A stretch of DNA of 31,506 nt from Schoenoplectus triqueter. Its lineage: Eukaryota > Streptophyta > Magnoliopsida > Poales > Cyperaceae. The position numbers were made by a program, and so were the translations under genes. Below the pieces are notes generated by a model. The model was not told the origin of the DNA. It searched no databases and saw only the letters and a program-made list of their open reading frames with translations. This document shows, piece after piece, positions 20,614 through 30,689 of this stretch (its first letter is position 1; each line of letters opens with the position of its first letter). Location: the NCBI GenBank assembly GCA_964058805.1, contig CAXKVV010001029.1:1-31506 (forward strand), read 5' to 3'.

Positions 20614-21120
20614 ATGTATTGATATTTTATCTATTTATCCCGAAATGGATTATCTTAAAATCTATCTTGAACTCTTTGAACTCAAAATACTATCATGAGG
20701 TCTGACACAAGTGTTCACTTTGACAAACAAAGAACTGAATTAAAATGAGAATAAAACAAGTTACTACATCAGGTAGAAGGGAGATAGTGTTCTGAAATCT
20801 GTTTTCTTTATAACTCGACTTTGTTTACAAAGTTTTTCTCTCTCTTATCTCTCTTATTTCTACACTACTCCACTCCTCTATTTATAGTGTTCGGTGTCAT
20901 TAATGCACCTGTAATTTTATGCAATCAATCTAATTCTATTTATCCTAACTATACAGTGGCATTAATTGTCTAACCACACTTCTGTCACTTTCACTGCTGC
21001 TCTCATCAGTTATCTCTGATACATGCGACAGATATCATAAGTGTCATGTTCATCATCCATCTCGAGCTTCATCCATCTTGACTTTATCTCGAGCTTCCTG
21101 ATGTTCCTGATGTTTCTGAT

Positions 21121-21426
21121 GGCCACACAAGGAAAGATCGAATCAGAAATAATGATATTAGGGCCAAACTTGGGGTAGCATCAATTTAAGAGAAGCTAGT
21201 CCAACATCGTTTGTGATGGTTTGGTCATATCCAACGAAGACCTCTTGAAGCACCAGTACGCAATAGTATTCTAAGTCGTCTTGAAAATACAAGAAGAGGG
21301 AGAGGTCGACCGAGAGTGACTTGGGATGAAGCAATAAAAAGAGATTTGAAAGAATGGAATATATCTAAAGAGCTTGTTTTGGATAGGAGTGCTTGGAAGA
21401 TGGCGATTCATGTACATGAACCATGA
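21121..21426 (+). pseudogene. RTE LINE reverse transcriptase, C-terminal remnant
   Basis: The frame reads GHTRKDRIRNNDIRAKLGVA, then after two stops WFGHIQRRPLEAPVR, RGRGRPRVTWDEAIKRD, LKEWNI and DRSAWKMAI, ending at TGA 21424. This is the conserved C-terminal tail after the RT domain of plant RTE elements. In-frame TAA (21187) and TGA (21214) show decay; the truncation alone already made it inactive. Confidence 0.88.
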
Positions 21427-21822
21427 TTTAGGAATTAGAGTCTAATAGTAGAGTTATATACTTCATTTTCTTAGATTTTTAGGATTTTAGGATTTAGAAT
21501 TTAGAAATATATTTTAAAAATAGAGGTTTAGAAATAGGATTTTAGGATTTAGAATTTAGAATTAGGTTTTAAAATATGATTTTAGGATTTAGAAATAGAT
21601 TTTATAATAGAGATTTATTGTACTATTATTATTATTGCTATTATTGCTATTACTATTAGCATATTATCATTATCGTTATTATCTTTATTTATTTACTTAT
21701 TATTATTTATTTTTTTTCCTTCATCATATTCATTATTATCACTGATATTTGAGATCTTTGATCTTATGCTTTCCGATTGGGTTTCATTTCTAACCTATCC
21801 TAATATATTTGGGATTAAATGC

Positions 21823-21839
21823 TTTGTTGTTGTTGTTGT
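21823..21839 (+). repeat. TTG-repeat tail of the LINE
   Basis: (TTG)5 with a partial unit forms the 3' terminus of the insertion, immediately before the second target-site copy. Confidence 0.8.
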
Positions 21840-22370
21840 GTTCCTGATATTCCTGAGTTGTTAGGCTCTAATACATCTCGAACTTTGCATTTGACTTGTT
21901 CTCGTTGTTGTTCCTAGAGCTTCTTTTCTCAAACTATCTTCTCAACCTTTCTTCTTGACCTGCTCTTCTCGATCTATCTTCTCAAACTTTCTTCTCGAAC
22001 TGAGACTTAGAGATTATAATTTCCAATATTATTTTATAAAAGAGACAACCACGCATAAAACTAGTGAAAACTTCAACAAATAAAATTACACATAAGTTTA
22101 AATACTACAGTGATAACTTATAGACTCATGGATGCACAAATAACAAGAAAATCAATCAAGTTTCTCTTTCTCCAAGTCCTCACAAAAAAGAGTAAAACTA
22201 GAGACAAAAGAAGATAATAATACAACAATAAGAATCAAGTTTTATCCTTATCCAAGTCTTTCAAGTTTCTCATTTCAAATATTTCTCAAAATCAGTCAAA
22301 AATTCTCAAAAAAAACTCAAACATTACTTTCATACATATCCTAGGGCGGTTCGAGCCCTGGGGAGGCATG

Positions 22371-22395
22371 CCTTGGCTTTTAAACCGAGCCAAGG
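22371..22395. other. Short perfect hairpin
   Basis: CCTTGGCT (22371-22378) pairs with AGCCAAGG (22388-22395) over a 9-base loop, in a locally GC-rich patch (22340-22420). Its role is unknown. Confidence 0.5.
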
Positions 22396-22458
22396 GGTTG
22401 TAGAGGCGAAGAGATGCAGCCGAATATGAAATATGATAATTTTTAGGGTCGGGAAGAA

Positions 22459-22572
22459 AACTTTTCAACCTGAAAGGAATGAACAATTTTTGGACAGAGT
22501 TTTTCCTTTAGGTTGAGCTCTTAATAAATTAAAAATTGAACTTTTCGACTTGAAAGAAAGGAGCAATTTTTC
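22459..22572. repeat. Duplicated 33-bp motif, 80 bases apart
   Basis: AACTTTTCAACCTGAAAGGA...GAACAATTTTT at 22459 and AACTTTTCGACTTGAAAGAA...GAGCAATTTTT at 22539. Confidence 0.7.
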
Positions 22573-23644
22573 GCTAGCAAGATCTCTTTTCTCCAGATTT
22601 CTTCTTTACTTCTATTTGCATTTAGCTTACTTCATTCATGCTTCAAAATTTCTAAAAATTAAAACAACTATGACAGTATCTCAAATTTAATTTGTGCGAT
22701 ATATAAATTAAGTGAGCTAAAAATATAATTTTAAAGAAATATATGTGAAATGGAGGTTCATCAATAACAATGCTCAAGTCATTTAAAAAAAAAATTACAA
22801 CAAAAACATTTAAATTAGGATTCTAATATTGAACCTCTGTAGATTCCATCTTGTGTACACCAAGTATAGAGTTCCTCTGGAGATGACAAAGTTATTAAAT
22901 GATCAACAATAGCGAAATGCAGAGTGTGGACCCCTAAAAACAGGTCTTCAATATGTCGTTTCTGTTCCTAACTTTGAAGACATATGAGATCATTTATAGT
23001 ATCATTTTTTTTATGAACAAAAGATTATTTCACAACAGATAATGTGGCTTCTTGCAGAAAGAACTGATGTGCATGGTCGATCGATCTTCGCTTTGCAGGC
23101 TCAGCAAAATAATCATATTATATAAAATATTTAATAATTAATATTAATCAATTTGATAACAATAAAAACAATTATTAGTAATAATGATAATTTTTACTCC
23201 TTATTAAGTGTCTAAGTGTCTTAATTCTGTGATGATTCAAATTTATTTTTACATTTTTGAAATCATCAGTCATCTGATTAAACTATTTTTTAAACTTAAG
23301 TGTTACAACTGTGAAAAATTGTGTTGTATTTTTTTTCCCTCACAATCACGATCATTAAACTGCAGAGATTTAGGCTACAATTTTAAAATATCTTCTTTAT
23401 CTAGATTATTGACTTTAATTGTGGGCTCATTGATAATTATGGTTGATTGTTGTCTATTACACAAAGATCTTATGACATCTAAAAATAAATAAATAAATAA
23501 TATGCTAAACGATATAAATTAACTACCATATCATAGCTAACTGATAATCATCATAATTAATTCACTCTGTCAAACTAAATTAGTAATGTTATCATAAGTA
23601 ATTCACTTTGTCAAATTATATTGACAATGGTATCATTCTTTTTA

Positions 23645-23682
23645 AAAATCAATCATGTTGCAATGTAAAGGTATGATACTAG
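23645..23682 (+). mobile_element. Helitron-like 3' end
   Basis: GTTGCAATGTAAAGG leads into TATGATACTAG followed by T (23683). GCAATG to CTAG is 13 bases, the same spacing as in the two longer Helitrons. The 5' end was not found. Confidence 0.45.
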
Positions 23683-23689
23683 TTATATT

Positions 23690-24164
23690 TATATAGTTAA
23701 ATATAAATTAAATATTATTATATATTATTTACCCTCTGGGGTAATCAATGCAAAAGATATTTTATTCATATCCTAATCCAACAATCTAATGTATTTTTTC
23801 TTATCCGTATACATTTGCGCTAAGTTAACAAAAAAAAATATCCTTATCCATTATCGAATACGATATGAATATAAGAGTTTTATTGGCAACTCTATGTCCT
23901 ACATGATAGAGAAATGTTTGTACTTCTTGAGAATAGAAGCTTCTATCTTATGATACAAAATTTCTTAGTTATTTTTTAGTAAATATGAGAGTCTAAAATA
24001 TTCATATTTTAATTGTCCATAAAAGACCCCTCAATCTAGATTTCAAACCTAACTTTTTAGCTAATTTAGAAAAAGAAAAAATGATTATTTAGAGAAAAAA
24101 TTTGTTGAACACTTTGTATACTATAGATCAATTAATAGTTTGTAGGTTAGTTATAAAAAATTTG
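23690..24164. other. AT-rich intergenic stretch
   Basis: Nothing recognised. Confidence 0.5.
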
Positions 24165-24573
24165 AGGGATCAAATGCCTTAATTTTTTTTGTGCCATAAT
24201 CATGCCTCCACCCTTTAAAAATTTTAAAAACTCAAAATTTAATATTAAAATATTGTAATAAAATTGTTAGATTTGATCTAGGTCATTTTATTTATATACA
24301 GATTAAAAATTATGATGTTTGAATATTATTTTATATGTCATCAAGAGTTTGTAAGAAAAATATAGTAGTATGATTAAATTATGGACGTTGATTTTATAAC
24401 TTGTTAATTTATATAAAATTAAAGTGAAAAAATAAATATTTTTATATATATAAGAAGAAAATATAATATAGAATTATAGATCAAATTTGATAATTTAATT
24501 TTAAATTTTGAGTTATTATAAATTTAAAAAACGAAAGCAAGATTATGGCATAAAAATTGAGACATTTCATTTT
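24165..24573. mobile_element. Fold-back MITE, family 2
   Basis: Left AAATGCCTTAATTTTTTTTG, then TGCCATAATCATGC, mirrors the right arm, which in reverse complement reads AAATGTCTCAATTTTTATGC and CATAATCTTGC. Pairing continues through AACTCAAAATTTAA and ATTTGATCTA, giving arms of about 130 bases. It is non-coding; the target duplication is not resolved. Confidence 0.72.
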
Positions 24574-25341
24574 TTTGTTGTTGTTGAATTTTTTTTTTGG
24601 TTGCAAATATGGTAGTAGTTCCTATATAATTAAAGTAACACGAAGTTCAAAAATAGCTTAAATTAATTGTTATTTCTGTAATAGCTGAAACTATATATAG
24701 TGTTTAGGTTGGATTTTGCGAAAGACCAGCCAAAATTGCTGTGCTTCGTGCAGAGTGCGTTTCAATTAATGTAACACCAGCTAGCTTGCTATCTTGGCTC
24801 ACATATGTACTCTACAATCCCTCTAATATTGCTTTATCCCAGTGTAACAAAATAGAAAATGACAAGGAATAATATGGTTTTGTCATTTAACAAAAAAGAC
24901 AAAAAATGTTTTGTCCTTAGAATCAGAGGATTCTGGCGGTATCTGAAGGTTAATTTTGTTTCTATTTGCCCTCATGTAAATACGTACTGAAAAAAGGCCA
25001 AAATTTTACACTGCATTAACTGAGCATTTCCATTGGGTTCCAAAAGATGCAATTGTCCAAAAGAGAAATGTTTTCCATGTGGCCACAAAGTGGACCTATG
25101 CTAACAATGTTGTTGGTCAATGCTAACAATGTTTGTTGGTCAGTTGGTCAGAGCTGTTAAGAGTGATTGAGAGTTGATTTCTCCAATCAAATCAACACTG
25201 CGGATTTACTGGGTGCTGGGCTCCATGCTCTGTCTCAGTTCTGTTCTATTCCAGGCAAGAGGCTGAATACTGTTAACAAATTAAAAATTGTGACTGTGAC
25301 TGGTAAAAACAAAATTGGACGGTTCAGGATAACTAGCGGCT

Positions 25342-25344
<3 letters not shown>
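24574..25344. other. Intergenic, nothing recognised apart from a short tandem repeat
   Basis: The stretch 25167-25344 is less AT-rich and open in one frame, but I recognise no family. Confidence 0.5.
25098..25142. repeat. 22-bp tandem duplication
   Basis: ATGCTAACAATGTTGTTGGT is followed directly by the same unit with one extra T; a partial GTTGGTCA follows. Confidence 0.85.

Positions 25345-25373
<29 letters not shown>
25345..25373. repeat. (AT)n tract, left flank of element B
   Basis: An uninterrupted AT dinucleotide run of 29 bases ending directly at the inverted-repeat end. Confidence 0.95.
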
Positions 25374-25376
<3 letters not shown>

Positions 25377-25773
25377 TGAGGCTATGGTGCTTCGCGAAGC
25401 ACAAAACCTCCCGTGCTTCGCGTCCGTATCTCGAATTTGAAAGTTCATACGCTCAATCCAAACCGTTGAACATGATCTTCATATTGAAATATCTTTGGAG
25501 ATCAAATTTTATATTTTTTTGAATTTTTTTGCTATTTTTTAAATGAGTATAAAATTTGCTGATCTAACGATTTCTGCACCATCCAAAACTAGCGATTTTG
25601 TACCCATCTAAAAAATAGCAAAAAAATTTAAAAAAATATAAATTTTGATCTCCAAAGATAGTTCAATATGAAGATCATGTTCAACGGTTTGGATCGGGCA
25701 TATGAACTTTCAAATTTGAGATACGGACGCGAAGCACGGGAGGTTTTATGCTTCGCGAAGCACCATAGCCTCA

Positions 25774-25776
<3 letters not shown>
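25374..25776. mobile_element. TA-tract-embedded long-inverted-repeat element B (403 bp)
   Basis: Arms of about 185 bases are roughly 95% identical as inverted repeats, from GAGTGAGGCTATGGTG inward. Each arm carries the 16-base palindrome GTGCTTCGCGAAGCAC (right copy complete; left complete) about 14 bases from the end and a second CGTGCTTCGCG further in. TA runs abut both ends exactly. It is non-coding; the RNA would fold into a near-perfect hairpin. Confidence 0.9.

Positions 25777-25816
<40 letters not shown>
25777..25816. repeat. (TA)20 tract between elements B and C
   Basis: A pure 40-base TA run shared as a flank by two related elements. Confidence 0.95.
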
Positions 25817-25817
<1 letters not shown>

Positions 25818-25990
25818 CTATGATGCTTTACAAAGTAAAAAATAATTATTGTTTCGGGATAGATTTCATATTCTGAGATTTCAAAAGATCAATCTAAGTT
25901 GGTCAATAATTTTTTCATATCAAAATCTTATAGGATATTAAATTTCATGATTTTTTAAGTTTTCTAACTATTTTTTTAATTATTTTTAAA
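25817..25990. mobile_element. TA-tract-embedded element C, one decayed end
   Basis: It starts right at the TA run with GCTATGATGCTTTACAAAGT, matching element B's GCTATGGTGCTTCGCGAAGC with the palindrome decayed. Further in, CATATCAAAATCTTATAGG and AAGTTTTCTAA match element A's arm. No matching opposite end is found, so it is truncated. Confidence 0.6.
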
Positions 25991-26604
25991 AATAACCCTG
26001 TTTAACATACGAAAATAATCAATTTCAGGACTTTTTAAAAATAAGGTCAACTCCAAGAAGGTCTATTCAGGGCAACTCCAAATGGATACAAGATAGACCT
26101 TATTTTTTCATTTACACAACGTTGTACTTCAATTTTTTTAAAAAAATCTTTGGAACTCAACGGCTAAAAAATATTATAGACCATCATCGAGATCCTTTCC
26201 TAGTCATGGTTGTCTCGGATTATGGTCAAAATCTACTCTCATTCAACTATTTCTTTTAATTTTGATTATTTCAAATTTATATGTGAAAAAATCAGTTTTT
26301 GAGTCGTCCAAGTTTTTAGTCATTTGAGTTATGTAAGTATTTGAGTTTAATTTGGTTCAAGTCCTTTCCGAATTAATTTGATTTTTCAAAAAGATTTTAT
26401 AGGATGATCTACTTTGAGCCTTAATTTAAAATTTTAGATTGAACGGAACTTAGATTTTATTTTATTTTTCAGTTTAAGAATTTAAAATTTTGGGATTTTA
26501 TTGTGACTTCCATTAGTAGTCCTTTGTTATGTTTTAGTTCTTGTATTTTCACAACATCGTGGTTTGTGTTGCAATCTACTATGATTTTATTAATTAAAAT
26601 AACA
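25991..26604. other. Intergenic, small inverted repeat only
   Basis: AAATAAGGTC (26039) and its complement GACCTTATTT (26096) enclose two GGTCTATTC/GATAGACC-like phrases. Nothing else is recognised. Confidence 0.45.
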
Positions 26605-26706
26605 TTATGATAATAATGATGATGATGATGATAATAATAATAATAATAATAATAGTAATAATAATAATAATGATGATAATAATAATAAAATAACAACAAC
26701 AGCAAC
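26605..26706. repeat. TAA/TGA compound microsatellite
   Basis: Runs of ATA, ATG and finally ACA trinucleotides. The tyrosine/histidine-rich open frame on the minus strand here is an artefact of this repeat. Confidence 0.95.
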
Positions 26707-27961
26707 TAGTTTCCAGCCGGCGCCAAATTCTCCTAAAAAGAATAAAAGGCAAAAAAAAAAGGGCAAATGTTATATTCTTTTCTCTTTTTTTTTGTCTACC
26801 GAGGAATTATTATAAGGTTCCCGTGAGGAAAAGACCAGACCTTTTGACGAGCAGAGCAGAGATGACGAAAAATCCATTCGCGTTTCTCTGATGCCTTGGA
26901 AATCCCTTTTGCATGCTGGTTCATTTATATGTGCATGTCACATATGCTATGCTTATTCCACCCATGTCGTGTCATGACTCATGACTCATGAATCGCGCAC
27001 TTTAATTTCATGTGAATTTCTCCATTTACTGTATTACGTACGTTTACACTTCTTTACTGTATTAAAGAAGTGCATGATCGTATGATTACCTGATTAGTTT
27101 CATTGTTATAAAATACATATAAATATAATAGAAACACAACCCCACCCATCCTTGCAGCAGCAAGTTCTAATGAGCTCTAAATTATGTAAACCCATAATTT
27201 TCTTGTGTTGAAATGATCAAGATGCTCTAAGAACTTTAATAAATCTAATTCAGAGCTAAAGAATAATTTGTATAATAGAACAAATTAAATTATACAATGC
27301 AATAAAAATTAAGCAAATTTGTTATTCTTCTGTAAGTAATTTTGAAATGCTTGATTAACAGAGGAGAGCCCAGTGAGTCTAGGGAAGGCACTTGCCGGCT
27401 TCTCAATCAACAATTTGAACTTCTTTATTATTTTCTTTACATGATAGTTTTCAGGAAAAAATATATAAAAAAAATACTTCCAGTTTTAAATTAATTGTGT
27501 CCCACTCTATTAGTTATTTTATCTCCGTGTTCTATTGATGCCATAATACAAAATGCTACATGGTATTACAAGAATTTTACAACTATATATTGGTTGTCAC
27601 ATTAATTGATCAAACATTCAATGATTCTAATTAAGACTATTCATAATGATATATATCTAAACTTAATTATAACGACAGGATTTAATCTTCAACATGTTGT
27701 TCTTCAGGAGTAATACAAATAACATTGCATATATATTCAATATGAACATATTAAAAATATTATTACTAGGTATATTATATAATGCCACTAAAGTATTAGT
27801 TGCACTAGTGAAATGATAATATTTCTAATATTGCTTATGTTTATTTAAATTTTTCATAAAATAAAATTTTGGGTTTTTAATCAATTTCTAACATATTTTG
27901 TCTACTTAAAATGCATACATATGTCTCAATAGCGCATATACACAGAAAATAAATTACACCC
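26707..27961. other. Intergenic, no gene recognised
   Basis: A tandem CATGACT (three units, 26973-26990), which creates overlapping TGACTCA bZIP-type sites, is the only notable motif. A GC-richer patch at 27361-27410 was not identified. Confidence 0.5.
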
Positions 27962-27970
27962 TAAATCTTG

Positions 27971-28076
27971 GTTTTTTATTTTTTTGAGATAAAGAAAAAC
28001 ACCTATCTGGGCTTGAACACTTGCTTGTTAGAAAACAACCCAAGTGTTTGATCACTAGCCCAACTCACACGCTTCT
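27971..28076 (-). mobile_element. tRNA-derived SINE, about 106 bp
   Basis: On the minus strand, GTTGGGCTAGTGATCAAACA resembles a pol III A box and GTTCAAGCC a B box about 35 bases later, followed by an A-rich tail. TAAATCTTG occurs on both sides (27962-27970, 28077-28085) as a 9-bp target duplication. Confidence 0.7.
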
Positions 28077-28085
28077 TAAATCTTG

Positions 28086-28262
28086 ATTGGATCGTTTTGA
28101 TTGTTTGTATGTTGTACAACAATGACATTTTAAATGCCTTCTATTTCGAATTAAAAGAAAGAGAAATATTAAATTGGAAATTGTGACCATCTATAAAATT
28201 TATACTCGTATATTTTATATAATTATTATATTAAAAAAATTGGGATGATAAAGATTTATTGT
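28086..28262. other. Short AT-rich spacer
   Basis: Nothing recognised. Confidence 0.5.
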
Positions 28263-28410
28263 GGGCGGTTCGGTCAGGGAATATATTGCTGATAAAAATG
28301 TACATAATTAATTTACTGATATAAAAATTACATACGGACAGTTCGGTTAGGGAATATTATTGCTGGTAAAAATTTACTCAATAAAACTACTGATAAAAAT
28401 TTGCACGGTC
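28263..28410. repeat. 73-bp tandem repeat, two copies
   Basis: GGTTCGGTCAGGGAATATATTGC at 28267 recurs as AGTTCGGTTAGGGAATATT at 28340, each followed by a TAAAAAT...TACTGATA segment. A third copy decays after about ten bases. Confidence 0.8.
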
Positions 28411-30534
28411 AGAGATTTATTAAAATTTTAGTCAGCGCATTTGTCTACCACCAACGCATCAATATATTGGGGGACAAAACTTAGGACATTTTATATTTAT
28501 TCTTTCTGAAATGTTGTTCTTCGAAAAAAAGAAAGAAGAAGAATAACAACAACAACAACAAATTAAATGTTACATAATTTCATTTCAATTGAAAATATAT
28601 CCACACTGCACACGCACATACACAAAATTATAGCAACTAATGATCAACAATAAAAGAACCCATTCCTGTACCAAATTTGGATTTTGCCTGAATGCAATAT
28701 TTGATATCAAAGGGTGCTTGTAGCCCTAGTACATGTACCATGCATGCATGCACAGACTTAGCTTGGATTATTGCATGCATGTTTTCTCAGTTGTTGGTTT
28801 TCCGTCCAGGCAACCACAATTATAATTCTATGATGACAAATTGACACTGATAATATATTCGGTCAGTACTCCGCATATACATATGCACAACCCCCACAGT
28901 CGCGTATGTCACGTCACAACTTGCTATGCATGACAAGTCATAATCTCCCCGTAACGCGCACGTGAGGATACAATACACCCTTTTGATAGCATCCAAGATT
29001 CATTGATTTTCTCATCCTGAAAAAAAAAATTACATTTTTTAGAAAAATAAAAAATATTTTTTATATATTGGTCGGTCTAATCTAGTAACAAGAACGGCGA
29101 GTACTAAAGTCCACGTCAAATACGCTTAGATCTTTAGTGAGGATCATAAAGATTTAAAAAAGATAGAATTATACTTTCCAAGCAAAAAAGAAAAGAAAAG
29201 AAGCATGTATTTTTTTCTTTTGGATATTTTTTTTAGTCTTTTCTCCGAATTGTTTTTATTTAGATAAAACAAATCTTCCGAATTCTGACAAATGATCTCT
29301 TGACTCTTAATTTGTTATTTAATGTAAAATTTTAAAGTATGAAATTATCAAAATGTTTGTGCAGCATAAAGTATTATTTTTATAATATTTTCTATCCCAT
29401 TTCATTTTTATTTTGTTTATTTTTACACACTTTACTTTGTGTATAAGAAAGATATAATCACATAAATACTAAAACTTGAAAATTTTGTTAATTTAAAAAT
29501 AAAAAATTCGAAATGTTATGAAGTAAGGAATAATGTGTATTTGTAATTGATGTTCAAAATAAAAAATATTATGTACTTTTTATAAAGATAAAATAAAGGA
29601 TATAAAAATAAAATAGCATACATATTATGTATAATACATATTTAATGAAGTTTCTATAATTTAAAAAATAGTTAATAACATTCTATAAACTAAAATGAGA
29701 GTAGGTAATTCAACATTGAATATCTACAAAAACTCTTTTAATTGAATTTCAAATTTTACATCTCATAGCATTATCTTTGTAATCAAATGAAGAATTTTTT
29801 TTTTAATCAACCGTTTTCTTTTCTCTGTTTTTGTCCCTCCCCTCATTCCTACAATTCGATACGAATGAATATGATGTTATATTTATACGAAAAGATAGAT
29901 GTATAAGGTTTGGCCTACGGGATTGACATTGTTCTCACAACAGTAGTGGTAGTAGACTAGGTGTAGCCAATAATTGGTCTCGCCATATATTTCACTTCAC
30001 CTGACAGGCAGGATGATGTCATCAGCACGGCACACAAGATACTATCGTCTGACGTGTCAGTGTTCCAGTCCCCGGTACGGCAGCCGAGACGTTTGCCTGT
30101 GCGCGCACATGATGCCATCTCTTGGTACGGTCATTTTATTTGTTTATTTGTACTCTTTCTTTCTTCCTTCACTTTTTAATTCAGTTCTCCTTTCTAATTT
30201 TCTCTTTTTGTTTGTTTTCTGCTGGAGAAAAATACAAGTTTGACGATTCCCCTCCTGGTCTTTGACTCTTTAATTAATTAAATACACAATGCAAATTCCT
30301 GGACAAAAAATATTTTCGTAATTAATTGAGACATTGTGAAATGCTCTTGTCACACGCTTCAATACCCTTCAAATATAACTTATTTGTTGAGTCTCATTTT
30401 GAACTTTTTTTACCTTTATAATAAAGATAAATTTTGTTATCCGATTCTAATGATTGATTGCTTTTTTATATGGACTAGTCAAAGTCCTTTATTTATTTTT
30501 TTGTTGTTGGTTAACCTTAAGTGATCCCGCAATG
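28411..30534. other. Long intergenic stretch, no gene recognised
   Basis: It contains a CAA/GAA simple repeat (28528-28561), an RY-motif cluster (28739-28783), a G-box CACGTG (28959-28964) and a GC-richer patch with palindromic TGACG-type motifs (29990-30125). Otherwise AT-rich with no supported open frames. Confidence 0.5.
28739..28783. promoter_or_regulatory. RY-repeat (CATGCA) cluster
   Basis: CCATGCATGCATGCAC and GCATGCATG lie within 45 bases. CATGCA is the site bound by B3 factors such as ABI3/FUS3 in seed promoters. With no gene identified nearby, function is speculative. Confidence 0.25.
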
Positions 30535-30678
30535 AAAGGGCCCCAATTTTTTCAGGCCCTTTAAATCTTTTTTGTTATGTTAGTAATTATGTTTTTAATT
30601 ATTTTAAAAAGTAATATTTTAATAAATATATTTTATAATTAATGGAACTTAAACTGTGTTATTTGTTCAGGGCCCTTT
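30535..30678. repeat. Candidate mini inverted-repeat element, 144 bp
   Basis: AAAGGGCCC at 30535 and GGGCCCTTT at 30670 form 9-bp perfect inverted ends around an AT-rich core; an extra CAGGCCCTTTAAATC lies inside. No target duplication is seen. Confidence 0.35.
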
Positions 30679-30689
30679 ATCTCTGAATT

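Larger units (their letters stand above)
21120..21839 (+). mobile_element. 5'-truncated RTE-type LINE inserted in the LTR
   Basis: The 720-bp insert is absent from the left LTR. A 17-bp target duplication (GTTCCTGATRTTYCTGA at 21103-21119 and 21840-21856, two differences) brackets it. It ends in a TTG repeat after TTTGGGATTAAATGC, the tail style of plant RTE elements. Its 5' part encodes only the C-terminus of the LINE polyprotein; a TTA/TAG-rich 3' UTR follows. Confidence 0.9.
18972..22028 (-). mobile_element. Non-coding LTR element (TRIM/LARD-like) with a nested LINE
   Basis: Two similar LTRs (18972-19554 and 20615-22028) flank an interior of about 1.06 kb that has no gag or pol. The primer-binding site lies beside the right LTR, so the element reads on the minus strand and the right LTR is the 5' LTR. 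The LTRs share long stretches, such as CTCTATTTATAGTG and TTAGGCTCTA, and many CTCGAGC words. The flanking 5-mers CCATT and TTATT agree at three of five bases, a decayed target duplication at best. Confidence 0.85.
20615..22028 (-). repeat. 5' LTR (right copy), interrupted by a LINE
   Basis: Without the insertion and one copy of its target duplication it is about 677 bp. It starts TGTATTGATATTTTATC on the plus strand and ends near AATTTCCAATA, whose last bases are probably a mutated CA, because plant LTRs of this look begin TGTTGGAAATTATAAT. Confidence 0.8.
22029..23640. other. Intergenic region with small repeats
   Basis: No gene is supported. Noted inside: a hairpin at 22371-22395, a duplicated 33-bp motif at 22459-22572, and an 84-aa-scale open stretch (23208-23492) of random composition. 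The sequence from about 23560 has two near copies of TAATTCACTYTGTCAAAYTA, 42 bases apart. Confidence 0.5.

Noticed and set aside
22348..22358. GGTTCGAGCCC, a tRNA/SINE B-box-like motif
   Set aside because: No T-stem of the right geometry forms around it and no A box lies 30-60 bases upstream on this strand.
23208..23492. 94-codon plus-strand open frame
   Set aside because: Composition (I, F, L, K, C rich) is what AT-rich noise gives; no recognisable domain and no start context support.
26469..26705. Minus-strand frame with long Tyr/His runs
   Set aside because: It is a direct translation of the TAA/TGA microsatellite.
28528..28561. GAA/CAA run as the tail of a minus-strand LINE
   Set aside because: The sequence before it on the minus strand lacks the GGGATTAAA-type end and any coding remnant, so it is treated as a simple repeat.
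29974..30243. 89-codon plus-strand open frame starting in the GC-richer island
   Set aside because: No family resemblance; the second half is a translation of T-rich sequence.
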